Assembly: GCA_965371445.1 (NCBI GenBank) | Contig: CBDUYN010000035.1 | Location: 1-64,000 of the forward strand | Length of the DNA: 64,000 nucleotides | Direction: 5' to 3' | DNA from: DASWIG01 sp965371445 | GTDB taxonomy: Bacteria > Acidobacteriota > Thermoanaerobaculia > Multivoradales > J023 | Made by a program: the position numbers and the translations under genes | The notes under the pieces: generated by a model | The model's database searches: none | What the model saw: the letters and a program-made list of their open reading frames with translations, nothing else | Told to the model about the DNA's origin: nothing | Shown: one piece after another, positions 46,501-55,032 of the stretch | Numbering within the stretch: the first letter of the stretch is position 1 | Layout of the letters: each line of letters starts with the position of its first letter

Positions 46501-46706
46501 GGCTCTTTTTCGTCGGCATGACCCGGGCACGTTCGCGCCTCTATCTTTCGTGGGCGCGCCGCCGCCGGCTGCGCTCCGAGGTGGTGAAGAGGCGGCCCTC
46601 GCCTTTCCTGTGCGACATTGAGGAGACCCTCCTGAGCCGTCGCCGCAATGAGCCGGTGCGACGGCGTCGCCGCGGCGAAGACGTCCGGCAGCTACGGCTG
46701 CTTTGA
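43596..46706 (+). CDS. PHP phosphoesterase - UvrD-type helicase fusion
   Basis: The 1036-aa protein starts at GTG 43596 (AAAGGA 7 nt upstream). Residues 1-260 are a PHP-like metal domain (ADLHIHSKHSRATSRDC, SNSDAHSP). A zinc-ribbon-like segment (CPSCGKA, near 295) and a helix-hairpin-helix-like stretch (ELHGVGPKSKTVERAVS) follow. The rest is a superfamily 1 helicase: Walker A AGPGTGKTRTL (about 488), DEYQDIDALQY (about 657), IGDPDQSIYRFRGAD, and C-terminal LTLHAAKGLEFPVVFLVG and VGMTRARSRLYL. It should unwind DNA 3'-5', probably in repair. The PHP part may be a nuclease or phosphatase. This fusion occurs in several phyla but is little studied. Confidence 0.92.
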   Translation: MRYHADLHIHSKHSRATSRDCDLEHLAWWARRKGLTVVATGDFTHPAWFEEIREKLVPAEPGLFRLRGDIEREVLSTLPAACQGPVRFLLEVEISTIYKKDDRTRKVHHLIYAATIDTASRFRDRLATVGNIASDGRPILGLDSRHLLEITLESGEDAYLVPAHVWTPWFAVLGSKSGFDSVTDCYGDLAEHIFAVETGLSSDPPMNWRVSDLDRYTLVSNSDAHSPPMLGREACVFDTELDYFAMRRALETREGFGGTVEFFPEEGKYHLDGHRACAVRLEPEETRRRGGLCPSCGKAVTIGVLHRVETLADRPEGARPETAAPFRSLVQLPEILSELHGVGPKSKTVERAVSALVSRLGPEMEILEEVPLEDVERTADPLLAEALRRLRRGQVRCEGGYDGEYGTIRLFEPEEVTSQLRLFALREPPKPEPTPEPVPAPEPVASELAAVHTVQESLPLASGPPLLAALDPDQRAAAEVLDGALLIVAGPGTGKTRTLTHRIAHLIARGTPASRCLALTFTRRAATEMRERLDALLPAAGRILVTTFHGLGLRILREQHAEVGLDRAFRVADEAMRLEVAAQVFALSRSEAVRLIADLAAARRDGEAHERLPAYRLALWERELVDFDDLLALPVELFAERPEVLEGYRQRFRHLSIDEYQDIDALQYRLIRLLAGEGGNLCAIGDPDQSIYRFRGADVGFFLRFQEDFAPARLVELRRNYRSQPTVLRAALQAIAPSSLVAGRQLEPVGEHKAEPVVVLEAASERAEAELVVRTIEEQLGGTSYFSIDSGRVRSEDAALMGELSFDDFAILYRTHAQAEALVEALERAGMPYQKRSHERLMERDEVRLLVHVLESQASADETSVLERLRQARQEAGGVGDCALDQALELVAPLAERHGSDLAAFLAEIALGAEVDTWDPRAERLSLLTLHAAKGLEFPVVFLVGCEEGLMPFSPPWEDADVDVAEERRLFFVGMTRARSRLYLSWARRRRLRSEVVKRRPSPFLCDIEETLLSRRRNEPVRRRRRGEDVRQLRLL

Positions 46707-46787
46707 TCGGACCGGTGGGTGTCCCGTTGTGCGATCGACGGGTAAATCTTTACGTTTTCCTAGTGGTTGAAGTCAAATTCTTTGCCC

Positions 46788-46825
46788 GGTGTCTTCGCAG
46801 GCATCGGCGAGAAGTGCCAGACACC
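46788..46825. repeat. REP-like hairpin in AT-richer intergenic DNA
   Basis: GGTGTC (46788-46793) pairs with GACACC (46820-46825), with further partial pairing of TTCGC and GCGAGAA inside. The right arm reads GTGCCAGACACC, a word that I associate with dispersed REP elements. The surrounding 46707-46904 region is AT-richer than the neighbouring genes. Confidence 0.4.
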
Positions 46826-46904
46826 CCTTCCACGCGGTCCATTGGTGTGCTACACTCTCTCTTTGCCATCTCACGATGACAGGGCTGGATAGGAGGGTGC
46901 AGTC

Positions 46905-48752
46905 ATGAACCGATTCCATTGGCCGTTGGCATTGACCCTTGCGGCAGCGCTTTGTGTCGTCGGCCTCCTGAGTCTCATCTACGTCCCTGCCGCCGACGAT
47001 CCGGCGTCGCCCGTCGCCGCGATACGGTGGGTCACGGCCTCGATCCTGATGGCCGGGGCAGGAGGGATTGTCCTTCTGGCGCGGGAGCTTGCGAGGCGCC
47101 AGCGCTCGGAGGCGACGCTCGGCGAACGCTGCAGCGAGCTTGTCAGGGCCGAGGAGGCCGCCGAAGTGGAGAAGAAGGCGGCCGAGGCCGCCACTCAAGC
47201 CAAGTCGGCGTTCCTGTCGAGCATGAGCCACGAGATCCGTACGCCGCTCAACGGTGTGTTCGGGATGACGAACCTCCTGCTGCGCAGCGACCTCGACGAA
47301 CGCCAGCACGAATGGGTCGAGACCCTGCGCCGTAGCTGCGACAACCTGCAGGTCATCGTCAACGACATCCTCGACCTCTCGAAGATCGAGGCTGGAGCCC
47401 TGCAGCTCGAGCGCCGGTCCTTTGACCTCCCGCAGCTCCTCGAACAGTTGCTGGAGCCCTTTGCGGTCGAGGCGGAGCGCCGAGGGCTCCGGCTCGTCTC
47501 TTCCTTCGACCCCAAAACGCCGCGCTGGCTCGTCGGTGACGCGACGCGGCTCGGCCAGGTGCTCACGAACCTCGTCAGCAACGCGCTCAAATTCACCTAC
47601 CACGGCGAGATCACCGTCACCGCCGCACCGCGCTACGAGCGCGACGGCGAGGTGGAGATGCTCTTCCACGTCCGCGACACCGGGGTGGGGATTCCAGCCG
47701 AAAAGCAGGGGAAGCTCTTCCAGGCGTTTGCCCAGGCCGAGGCGTCGACCGCCCGCCGGTTCGGTGGCAGCGGACTGGGCCTGATGATCTCGCGCAACCT
47801 CGTAGAGCTGATGGGCGGCAAGATCTGGGTCGAGAGCGAGGCGGGGCAGGGGAGCTCCTTTTATTTCACGATCGTCGCAACGGTGGCCGAGGGCGGAACG
47901 GTCATCGAGACGGGAGGCGAGGCCGCGGTGGAGCTTTCTCCGGACTTCGCCCGCTTCTTTCCGTTGTCGATCCTGGTAGCGGAAGACGACGCCATCAACC
48001 GCCAGGTGATCGGCGAGACGCTTCACACGCTGGGCTACGAGCCGCGCTTCGCCACCGACGGTGCCGAGGCGCTCGCCGAGCTCGCGGCACGGAGCTTCGA
48101 CCTGCTCTTGCTCGACCTCCACATGCCGGTGCTCGACGGCTTCGAGGTCGCGAACCGCCTCAAGGTGAACCCTCCGGCCACCGGAAGGCCTCGCATCGTC
48201 GCCCTGACCGCCAGGGCCACCCGCGATGTCCGGGAGAAGTGCTTCGAGGCGGGCATGGACGACTACCTGACGAAACCCTTCCCGCTCCACGAGCTCCAAC
48301 GGCTCTTGCGAGGCGAGGAAGGCATGGCGTCGGGTGCCATCTGGACGGCGCAGATCGAGACCGGAATGCCCACCCTCGAGGTGCGCGCCGTAGAGAAGCT
48401 GAAAAAGCTCAAGGCCGGCAAGCGGCACGAGGTCTTACGAGAGCTGGTCGAGATGTTTCGCGAGATGACCCCGGAACGGCTGGCGTCGATGCGGGAGTCC
48501 TTTGACCGCGGCGACACCCGTGGCGTGCAGGAGATGGCCCACATGCTCAAGTCGAACGCCGGGAACCTGGGGGCGCGAAAGATGGCGTTCGTCTGCGCGA
48601 CGATCGAGGAAGCGGCTGCCGAAGGAGACCTGAGCGAGGTCAAAGAGCTCCTGGGCCCCCTTGAGGTCCTCTTCAACCGCTCGATTCGGGCCTTGTCCGC
48701 GACAGTGGCGAAACCACCTGCCGAGACCCAGCCCGTGGCCCCTGGGCCGTAG
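46905..48752 (+). CDS. Hybrid histidine kinase with receiver and Hpt domains
   Basis: The 615-aa protein has two membrane helices (7-28, 43-60), a short coiled coil, a HisKA domain (H109 in SSMSHEIRTPLNG) and HATPase_c (N-box NLVSNALKF, G1 DTGVGIP, G2 GGSGLGL). It continues with a receiver domain (about 355-470, phospho-acceptor D404, K457) and a C-terminal Hpt domain (H546 in MAHMLKSNAGNLG). This is a complete internal phosphorelay H-D-H, like BarA. No periplasmic sensor domain is present, so the signal may come through the membrane. No cognate response regulator is adjacent. TACACT at 46851-46856 with a preceding TG is an extended -10 candidate. Confidence 0.92.
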   Translation: MNRFHWPLALTLAAALCVVGLLSLIYVPAADDPASPVAAIRWVTASILMAGAGGIVLLARELARRQRSEATLGERCSELVRAEEAAEVEKKAAEAATQAKSAFLSSMSHEIRTPLNGVFGMTNLLLRSDLDERQHEWVETLRRSCDNLQVIVNDILDLSKIEAGALQLERRSFDLPQLLEQLLEPFAVEAERRGLRLVSSFDPKTPRWLVGDATRLGQVLTNLVSNALKFTYHGEITVTAAPRYERDGEVEMLFHVRDTGVGIPAEKQGKLFQAFAQAEASTARRFGGSGLGLMISRNLVELMGGKIWVESEAGQGSSFYFTIVATVAEGGTVIETGGEAAVELSPDFARFFPLSILVAEDDAINRQVIGETLHTLGYEPRFATDGAEALAELAARSFDLLLLDLHMPVLDGFEVANRLKVNPPATGRPRIVALTARATRDVREKCFEAGMDDYLTKPFPLHELQRLLRGEEGMASGAIWTAQIETGMPTLEVRAVEKLKKLKAGKRHEVLRELVEMFREMTPERLASMRESFDRGDTRGVQEMAHMLKSNAGNLGARKMAFVCATIEEAAAEGDLSEVKELLGPLEVLFNRSIRALSATVAKPPAETQPVAPGP

Positions 48753-48755
48753 CGG

Positions 48756-50603
48756 CTACCGCGCCTCCAGGATCAGCAACCGGTAGCCCCCGCCTCCGCC
48801 CGGACCCTCGACCAGGGTCCCCCAGCCGGCGAGGCGGACTTCTTGGCCCCGCCGGTCGAGGTGGACGAGCTGGCCCTGCCAGTGGCCAAGGCCGTCGATT
48901 TCGTCGAGGGTGTCGTCGAGAGCCGTCGTTCCTGGCGGCGACAGGGTCGCGGCCGCCGAGCGTCCTCGGATCTCGGCGGGGGAAAACCCGAGCAGGTCCT
49001 CGGCGGCGCGGTTCCAGTGACGTACCCGGCCCTGGCCGTCGACGGCGTAGACCGCCGCACGCAGGTGGTCGACGAGCCCCGCCGGCCGCCGCAGCGCTTC
49101 GACTTTTTCCCACTGCGAAGTCTCACGCGAGATCGACAGCACCGCCTGGACGCCACGGATCGCCATCTTCTGCAAGGACAGGAGCATGATCGCCGGCGCG
49201 CCGGAGCCCGTGCGCAGGATGAGCAGGAAACGCCGAAGGGTGTCGGAGACCTCCAGCCGGCGACAGAGCCGGATGCGGTCGCCTGGGTTCGACCACAGGT
49301 CGAGCTCTTCCGGAGTCCGTCCGACGATTTCGTCGCGGCGGCGGGCGAGGGCCTTTTCAAAGGCCGGATTGACTTCGATGAAGGTGGCGTCGTCGAGGCG
49401 GTTGATCGAGATCGCGTAAGGGCAGGCCTGGAAAGCGATCTCGAATTTCTCGTGCGCGAGTCGTTGCGCCTCCTCGGCCTTGTAACGCTCGAGGATCAGC
49501 CGCAGGTCTTGCTGGCTGTCCGAGAGCTTTTCTTCGAACCTCTTACGTTCGAGCCAGAGCTCCTCGGCCCGCCGCTCGAGCAGGCGGTGCTGAAAAACGG
49601 CCATCGCGCCGAGCAGCAGCAGCCAGGTGAGGACCACGAGCTCTCTGAGCGGCTCGCTAGGGCCGTCGAAGAGCTTGGAGCCGTAGCCGGCGAAATGCAG
49701 CAGGGGGAAAGCGAGGGCAAAAGACAGCGTCCGGGAGGTCAGGGCAAGAGCCGCGTCCTCGCCGCGCGGCCCGCTGAGCGAACCTTCCGAGGGGAGCGGA
49801 GACGGCTGCTGCAGCCGCGCCGCGATCACCAGGAAGACGAAGGCGAGCTCCAGCAAGGCGCGGGGGGCGTGGGCGATCGGCCAGTCCGGGTGGAAACGCA
49901 GGAGCTCAGCGACGGTGTAGGAAACGACCAACGTGGCAGGGACCCAGGCCAGCAGGCCGTAGCTCACCCGCCAGCGAAGCGACGGCGCCGCCCCCGCCAG
50001 GATGAGAAGTCGCAGGGCCAGCATGCCGTTCAACACGATCAGCAGATAGGAACCGCTCGGTTCTCCTGGGCGCTCTTCCGGATAGTAGAGCGGGACGAGC
50101 GGCAAGTAAAGCACCAGGCCGAGCACAAAAAAGCTCACCGCCGGCCACGTGTAGAGGCGCTCCAGGGCCGTCAGGGGACGATCGACGAAACGGCGATGGG
50201 GCTGCCGGTCGACCGCGAGGACGAGCAAGACGTAGGCGGCGGCGAACATCACCTGCGGAGCCACCTTGGCCACCGCCGAGAGCTGGTGGGGGACTTGGAC
50301 GAGCCTCAGGAGGTCCGGAACGAGCCAGCAGCCGAAGGCCAGAGAAAGCTCGTTCCAGAATCGCCGTTCCGGGCCTCGCGCATGGTGGAGCGTCAGGCGT
50401 ATCGCGACGATCGCCAGCAGTGGGTAGAGGAAGGGGACGGCGTCGATTCTCAGGGGTTCCGGGAGGGCGATCCCCAGATCCTGGGCCGCGTAGAGGCTAC
50501 TCGTGGCGACGAAGGCCAAGGCCGCCGCCTGGGAGAGGCGCTCGTGGCTCACGCTCGCCGCGGCGGCGCTCAGGATGCGTACCAAATCGCCGTGGCCGAG
50601 CAT
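48756..50603 (-). CDS. Multi-TM tandem-PAS protein without output domain (second copy)
   Basis: The 615-aa protein starts at ATG 50603, 2 nt after the stop of its paralogue. About eight membrane helices (30-330, e.g. VMFAAAYVLLVLAVD, VVLTWLLLLGAMAVF) lead through a coiled coil to two PAS domains. The first is about 365-480 (AFQACPYAISINRLDDATFIEVNPAFEKAL). The second is about 500-615 (LRAAVYAVDGQGRVRHWNRAAEDLLGFSPAEI). The protein ends with the second PAS: no kinase, GGDEF, EAL or methyl-acceptor part. It converges on the hybrid kinase gene with a 3-nt gap; feeding a signal to that kinase is a testable guess. Confidence 0.82.
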   Translation of the reverse strand: MLGHGDLVRILSAAAASVSHERLSQAAALAFVATSSLYAAQDLGIALPEPLRIDAVPFLYPLLAIVAIRLTLHHARGPERRFWNELSLAFGCWLVPDLLRLVQVPHQLSAVAKVAPQVMFAAAYVLLVLAVDRQPHRRFVDRPLTALERLYTWPAVSFFVLGLVLYLPLVPLYYPEERPGEPSGSYLLIVLNGMLALRLLILAGAAPSLRWRVSYGLLAWVPATLVVSYTVAELLRFHPDWPIAHAPRALLELAFVFLVIAARLQQPSPLPSEGSLSGPRGEDAALALTSRTLSFALAFPLLHFAGYGSKLFDGPSEPLRELVVLTWLLLLGAMAVFQHRLLERRAEELWLERKRFEEKLSDSQQDLRLILERYKAEEAQRLAHEKFEIAFQACPYAISINRLDDATFIEVNPAFEKALARRRDEIVGRTPEELDLWSNPGDRIRLCRRLEVSDTLRRFLLILRTGSGAPAIMLLSLQKMAIRGVQAVLSISRETSQWEKVEALRRPAGLVDHLRAAVYAVDGQGRVRHWNRAAEDLLGFSPAEIRGRSAAATLSPPGTTALDDTLDEIDGLGHWQGQLVHLDRRGQEVRLAGWGTLVEGPGGGGGYRLLILEAR

Positions 50604-50605
50604 GC

Positions 50606-52447
50606 TTAGCTCCCGGACTCCGTGGCCGGCGCCGACGCCGGAGCCCGGACCGCGACGATGAGCCGCCATTCGCCGCGCGCTTCGGCCACCGGGAAAGTGC
50701 GGCTCAGGATGCGGTGACCGTTTGGCAGGGTGGCCGCCGCCGTGGCGGCGCCGTCGTCGTCCTTGGCTGCCGCCAACCATTCGCCGCAGCCCGGCAGGTC
50801 GCTCGCGTCACGGCCCAGGGCGTCTCCGGCCTCGAGACCGAAAAGCCGCTCCGCGGCCTCGTTCCAATAGTGGATCCGGCCCGCGGCGTCGAGGGCGCAG
50901 ACCGCGCTCCGGGCGCTGTCGAGAAGCATCGCACGGCGTTCGAGGCCTTTGTCACGGTGCCGGTTGCCGGTGACGTCGTGGACGACGGAAAAGACGTGAG
51001 GTACGCCGCTTAGGTCGATCCTCTCCGCCGAGAAAAGCCCTACCCCGAGCTTGCCCGACTTCCTGCGGAAGAGGCTCTCGATTTCTCGTACCGAAGGGTT
51101 CTCCGAGAACCAGCTCTCAAGAGTGGTCCGGTCACGGGGCCGCGCCCAGATCTCGAGCTCTTTTAAGCTGCGGCCCACGAGCTCTTGCGGAGCGAAGCCG
51201 AAGATCTCGCCGGAGCTGGCGTTTATGTCGATCAGCCGGCCGTCGTCGAGACGGGTGATCGCCATCACGTCGGGGGAGGCCTGAAACGCCTGGGCGAAGA
51301 TCTCGTTGGCGGCGGCGCGCTTGGCCTCGACACCCTGGAGCTGTTTGCGTAGCCGCAGGTCGTCCTCGATCCGCCGCAAAGCCCGCTCGGTGCGTCCTCG
51401 TTCCGTCCGCAAATCGGCCGTGGTGCGGGCCAGGCGGCGGTGCTGATAAAAAGCCACCATGCCGAGCAGCAGGAGCCACACAAGGACCACCCACGAGCGC
51501 GGCGCTTTGCTCGCCGCGTTCATCCATTCCGCCTGGTAGCCCGTGAAGTGGACCAGCGGGAAGAGCAGCGCGAAGATCATGGTCTGACCCAGAGGGCCCG
51601 GAAAGCTGTCGTCGCCCTGATAGCCGGCGTAGGTCGCCGGGGTCTCCATCGGGAAGGGATGGTGGCGTGTCCTGGCGCCGAGCAGAAGGAAGACGGCCGG
51701 AAGCTTCCAACTCACGTCGAAGAAGCGCTCCCAGGGCCAGTCGGCGACGAGCGAGCTCCGGTGGAGGCTTCCCAGGAGGTCGTTGCCAAGCACCGCCAGC
51801 GTCGTGGCCGCCAGGAACGAGTAGACCAGCCGCCAGCGAGGCGAGCGTACGGTGCGGCTCAGGTGGAGCAGCCGACCCGAGAAATAGGCGTCGAGGATGA
51901 GGAAGAGGCCGGTCGCAGACCGGCGGCTGTCGTAGGAAGCCGGGTCGACGAAGACGGGCACCAGGAAGTACAGGAAAAGCCCTGTGACGGCCACCGTGAC
52001 CGTCGCCCAGGTCAGAGATCGTTCCAGCGCCACAGGCCGCCAGCGGTGCCGGTGGTGGGGCCGGACCGAGAGCGCGAGATAGAGGCCTCCGTAAAAGAGG
52101 GCGTAGAGGACGTCCGCGGTCCAACTCGTCCACAACGGAGCTTGCGGATAGACCAGGTAAAGGACGGGAGCCGCCAGCCAGCACACCGTGGCCCGGCTCA
52201 GGTCGTTCCAGAAGGCCCGGTCCTCAGGGGCCCGGATTTGCGACAACTTGAAGCGTAGCGCCAGGAAGGTCAGGGCCACGAAGAAGACCGCGGCGGCGTT
52301 GCGGATCCGAGACGGCAGGTCGACGCCAGCTACCACCAGGCCCGCATAGGCAAGCAAGGCGAAGAGGTTCACCTGGACGAGCCGGTCGTCCAGCAGGGTT
52401 CGCCAGAGGGGTTGGCTGTTCGGTAGGGGGCTGGAAGTCGAGCTCAT
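50606..52447 (-). CDS. Multi-TM tandem-PAS protein without output domain (first copy)
   Basis: The 613-aa protein is read from ATG 52447; the frame runs 16 codons further without a good start. It shares the layout and landmarks of the next gene: FWNDLSRATVCWL versus FWNELSLAFGCWL, HFTGYQAEW versus HFAGYGSKL, and LVWLLLLGMVAFYQHRRL versus LTWLLLLGAMAVFQHRLL. This shows an old tandem duplication. Two PAS domains (AFQASPDVMAITRLDDGRLIDINASSGEIFGF; ARSAVCALDAAGRIHYWNEAAERLFGL) follow the membrane part, and no output module is present. The pair forms an operon. Confidence 0.82.
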   Translation of the reverse strand: MSSTSSPLPNSQPLWRTLLDDRLVQVNLFALLAYAGLVVAGVDLPSRIRNAAAVFFVALTFLALRFKLSQIRAPEDRAFWNDLSRATVCWLAAPVLYLVYPQAPLWTSWTADVLYALFYGGLYLALSVRPHHRHRWRPVALERSLTWATVTVAVTGLFLYFLVPVFVDPASYDSRRSATGLFLILDAYFSGRLLHLSRTVRSPRWRLVYSFLAATTLAVLGNDLLGSLHRSSLVADWPWERFFDVSWKLPAVFLLLGARTRHHPFPMETPATYAGYQGDDSFPGPLGQTMIFALLFPLVHFTGYQAEWMNAASKAPRSWVVLVWLLLLGMVAFYQHRRLARTTADLRTERGRTERALRRIEDDLRLRKQLQGVEAKRAAANEIFAQAFQASPDVMAITRLDDGRLIDINASSGEIFGFAPQELVGRSLKELEIWARPRDRTTLESWFSENPSVREIESLFRRKSGKLGVGLFSAERIDLSGVPHVFSVVHDVTGNRHRDKGLERRAMLLDSARSAVCALDAAGRIHYWNEAAERLFGLEAGDALGRDASDLPGCGEWLAAAKDDDGAATAAATLPNGHRILSRTFPVAEARGEWRLIVAVRAPASAPATESGS

Positions 52448-52612
52448 GACATCTCGGGATCCTATACGGTGGCGCCCACGCCCAGGAAGGGCCACACTGG
52501 CACCGAACGTCTTTCGACCACCAAGATTCTGGCACCGCAGAGAGAAACGGAGGGGGAAGCGGCCCCAAGGACCGAGGCCCGCCCTGCGTCGGGGAGATCG
52601 AGCCTTCTCTCC

Positions 52613-53314
52613 CTACCTGCGCGGCTGCGGCGTCTTGTCGCGGATCTCGACGGGATAGAAGAGGTAGGCGTAGGGAAACATCGTCTGGGTGATGTGAAAC
52701 GAGTCGTACTCGAAGAGTCGCCGGCTCCAGAAGGCGAAGCGATAGTAAGGCGCCTCGGGAGCCAGGACGTCGACGACCGTGTTGACCTGGAAGCTCCGGT
52801 AGCCGGGGCCGCTGCCGGTGTAGTGGAGGGTGGCGATGGGGAAGTCGCAGAGGTTTCGAAACGTCGTCTTCTCGAAGATCTCGAGGCTTGAGAGCGCTTC
52901 CCGGGAGACGTCGTCGCCGACGATGAAGCGACGTACGGCTCCGAGGCGAAGCGGCAAGCTCTCCTCCCATTCCATCGCCTCGCAACGGGAGAAGGTCTCC
53001 TCGTAGAGGGCGGAGTACTCGGCGACCTTGGCGGCCACCGGGACCGGCCCGACACCCTTGTTTCCCGTGTTGAACGGGAACGCAGCGCCACGATTCCAGG
53101 TGACGACGACTGGCAGGTGGGTGCCGAAAAAAGACGCCGCCCCTTTGCCTTCGAGCCGGTCGTACATCGCCCGCCGCCCTTCGGTCAGCCACCCGAGGAA
53201 GCTCTCCGGGAGGTGGATACGCGCAAAGGTGTGGCGCTCGCCGCTGGCGGTGAAGGCTACCTGCGAGGGTGTTACGTCGATGGCTCTGGGCTGGGGTTTG
53301 CAGGGCTTGACCAT
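52613..53314 (-). CDS. Hypothetical 233-residue protein
   Basis: The product has GGAGGT 9 nt before its ATG. No signal or membrane segment is present. The sequence is mixed alpha/beta with many aromatics (SFLGWLTEGRRAMYDRL, VVVTWNRGAAFPF, YYRFAFWSRRLFEYDSFHI). No catalytic motif or family is recognised. The 160 bp between it and the PAS genes holds no gene. Co-transcription with those genes is possible. Confidence 0.7.
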   Translation of the reverse strand: MVKPCKPQPRAIDVTPSQVAFTASGERHTFARIHLPESFLGWLTEGRRAMYDRLEGKGAASFFGTHLPVVVTWNRGAAFPFNTGNKGVGPVPVAAKVAEYSALYEETFSRCEAMEWEESLPLRLGAVRRFIVGDDVSREALSSLEIFEKTTFRNLCDFPIATLHYTGSGPGYRSFQVNTVVDVLAPEAPYYRFAFWSRRLFEYDSFHITQTMFPYAYLFYPVEIRDKTPQPRR

Positions 53315-53486
53315 AGATGCTGACCTCCGGTGTTCTCGCCGCTACCGTAACAGGGGCGCGGATCCTCCCCCTATGACCGCAGTCATACCCTGGAGGTGCC
53401 GTCCTCTACCGCGGCCGTCGATGCCGCGCCGCCCTGGAGAAAACTCGCCCCATCCCTGGACGAATCGCGACGGGTGCTCGTATCGA

Positions 53487-53510
53487 TTGTCGAAGAACCT
53501 CTTTCGACAA
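53487..53510 (+). promoter_or_regulatory. 8-bp perfect inverted repeat abutting the SD of the secretin-like gene
   Basis: TTGTCGAA (53487-53494) and TTCGACAA (53503-53510) flank an 8-nt spacer. The right arm runs straight into GGAG of the ribosome binding site. It could be an operator or an RNA hairpin that limits ribosome access. Confidence 0.5.
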
Positions 53511-53523
53511 GGAGATCCGAAAG

Positions 53524-54912
53524 ATGAATCCCAGAAGCTTGACCCCCGTCCTTGTTCTCGTCCTCGTCTTCCTCTTGGCGTTTCCGGCCTTCGCTGCCGG
53601 GGCCGGAGAGCGGCCCCGCGTCTCGGCCGATACGGCCCGATTGCCCCAGTTGAAGGCGTATTCCGACCAGGTAATCGACCTGAGCTTCCCCGCAGCGACC
53701 TCCGTTTTGGACGTTTACCGCGCTCTCGCCAAGGCTTGCAGCTTCAACGTCCAGCTCGACGCCAGGTTGAAGGACATGAAAGTCGACGTCGAGCTCGAAG
53801 CGGTCACGCCGCGCGAGGCTCTCGACACCGTGATGCACGTGGCGAGCCACTTCTACAAGGTGCTCGACGGCAACACCATCCTGATCCTCGACGATACGCC
53901 CCGGAATCGGCGAACCTACGAAGACCAGGTGGTTCGGACCTTCTACCTCGAAAACGTCGAGGTCAAGGACATGATGACGGCCGTTCGGAGCCTGCTGGGG
54001 GCGAAAAACGTATCTGCCAACGAGACGTTGAGCTCTTTGACTCTGCGTGACACGGCCGACAAGGTGGCCGTGGCCGAAAAGCTCGTCGACATGCACGACC
54101 GTCCGCGCGGCGAGGTGGCGATCGACGTCGAGCTCCTACGGCTCGACTCAGAAGCTCTGCGCAAGGTCCTGGAGCGCCGCAAGAGCGAAGAGCGGGAGGG
54201 CACGAAAGTGTTGCGCCTGACGGCACCGGAGCTCGCTGAGCTCAAGCAGGCCGCTTCGCCGCGGACTCTGGCGGACCTTCAATTGAGCGTCCTCCACGGT
54301 GAGCAGGCGCGGCTGCGCGCCACGGATCGGGTCCCGCTCCTCGTTTCCGCCGGCGAGGAAAGCTACCAGTACCAGGACGTTGGTCTCGATGTCCGGATAG
54401 GCGCCCAGGTCCATCCCAGACACCGGGAGGTGACTCTCCATTTGCAGCTCGAGCTCAGCCACCCTGCCTACGACCTGGCTACGACGGGTGGCTCGCTACC
54501 CGTCTTCACGAGCCGGGGGGTGGAGCTCAGCGCCCGCCTGGGCGACGGCGAGACCTATCTCCTGACGGGCCTCAAGGCGGGCGACGACGTTTCCGGTGCG
54601 AAGGCGTCCCGTGGCGCCACCGCGGCGCGCGCGTACCTTCGCGATCCGTTCGCGGACCCGGGGGAGGATGCCGGCAGCGAAGTCGTCCTGACGGTGACGC
54701 CGTGGATCGTTCGAGGCCTCGATGCCGAGGAAGAGGCGCTCCGGGTGGGAACCGAGACACACATCACCCTGCGCGGCGGCAGCCGGGCCCTCTCGGAGCT
54801 CGCCGGTCCCTTCGACCCACCCCGCGCTGCGGACGAGGCGTCGCTCCATGACGAGCGCCCTCGCAAGCCGCCGCGCGGAGAAAGGCAAGAGCGCGACGGC
54901 TCCGGCAACTGA
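53524..54912 (+). CDS. Lone secretin-like protein (PilQ/GspD type)
   Basis: The 462-aa exported protein has a signal peptide (1-25) and an STN/N0-like domain (about 50-125: VIDLSFPAATSVLDVYRALAKACSFNVQLDARLKDMKVDVEL). An N1/NolW-like domain follows (about 135-195: VRTFYLENVEVKDMMTAVRSLLGAKNV). A C-terminal secretin-type region comes next (DVGLDVRIGAQVHPRHREVTLHLQLEL, SEVVLTVTPWIV). It is short for a secretin (usually 600 or more aa), and the Gly-rich gate motifs are weak. No type II or IV pilus gene is nearby. It may be a specialised small secretin or a periplasmic relic. A terminator follows. Confidence 0.8.
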   Translation: MNPRSLTPVLVLVLVFLLAFPAFAAGAGERPRVSADTARLPQLKAYSDQVIDLSFPAATSVLDVYRALAKACSFNVQLDARLKDMKVDVELEAVTPREALDTVMHVASHFYKVLDGNTILILDDTPRNRRTYEDQVVRTFYLENVEVKDMMTAVRSLLGAKNVSANETLSSLTLRDTADKVAVAEKLVDMHDRPRGEVAIDVELLRLDSEALRKVLERRKSEEREGTKVLRLTAPELAELKQAASPRTLADLQLSVLHGEQARLRATDRVPLLVSAGEESYQYQDVGLDVRIGAQVHPRHREVTLHLQLELSHPAYDLATTGGSLPVFTSRGVELSARLGDGETYLLTGLKAGDDVSGAKASRGATAARAYLRDPFADPGEDAGSEVVLTVTPWIVRGLDAEEEALRVGTETHITLRGGSRALSELAGPFDPPRAADEASLHDERPRKPPRGERQERDGSGN

Positions 54913-54930
54913 ACGCCCTCACCCCCGGTG

Positions 54931-54955
54931 ACGCACAGAATTCTGGGCGTTTTTT
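54931..54955 (+). terminator. Intrinsic terminator of the secretin-like gene
   Basis: ACGC-A-CAG-AATT-CTG-G-GCGT (54931-54950) forms a hairpin with one mismatch and an AATT loop, followed directly by a T6 tract. It begins 19 nt after the stop codon. This is the only textbook intrinsic terminator that I see in the window. Confidence 0.7.
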
Positions 54956-55032
54956 CATTTCGTAATGCCGGCTGTAATGTCCGGCCCCTAGGCTTACTGA
55001 GTCAACGGGCGCGGTCTACCGCCGGAGGTCAG

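Noticed and set aside
46773..48428. 551-codon antisense frame under the hybrid histidine kinase gene
   Set aside because: The sense strand holds intact H, N, G, D and Hpt motifs. The antisense product has none.
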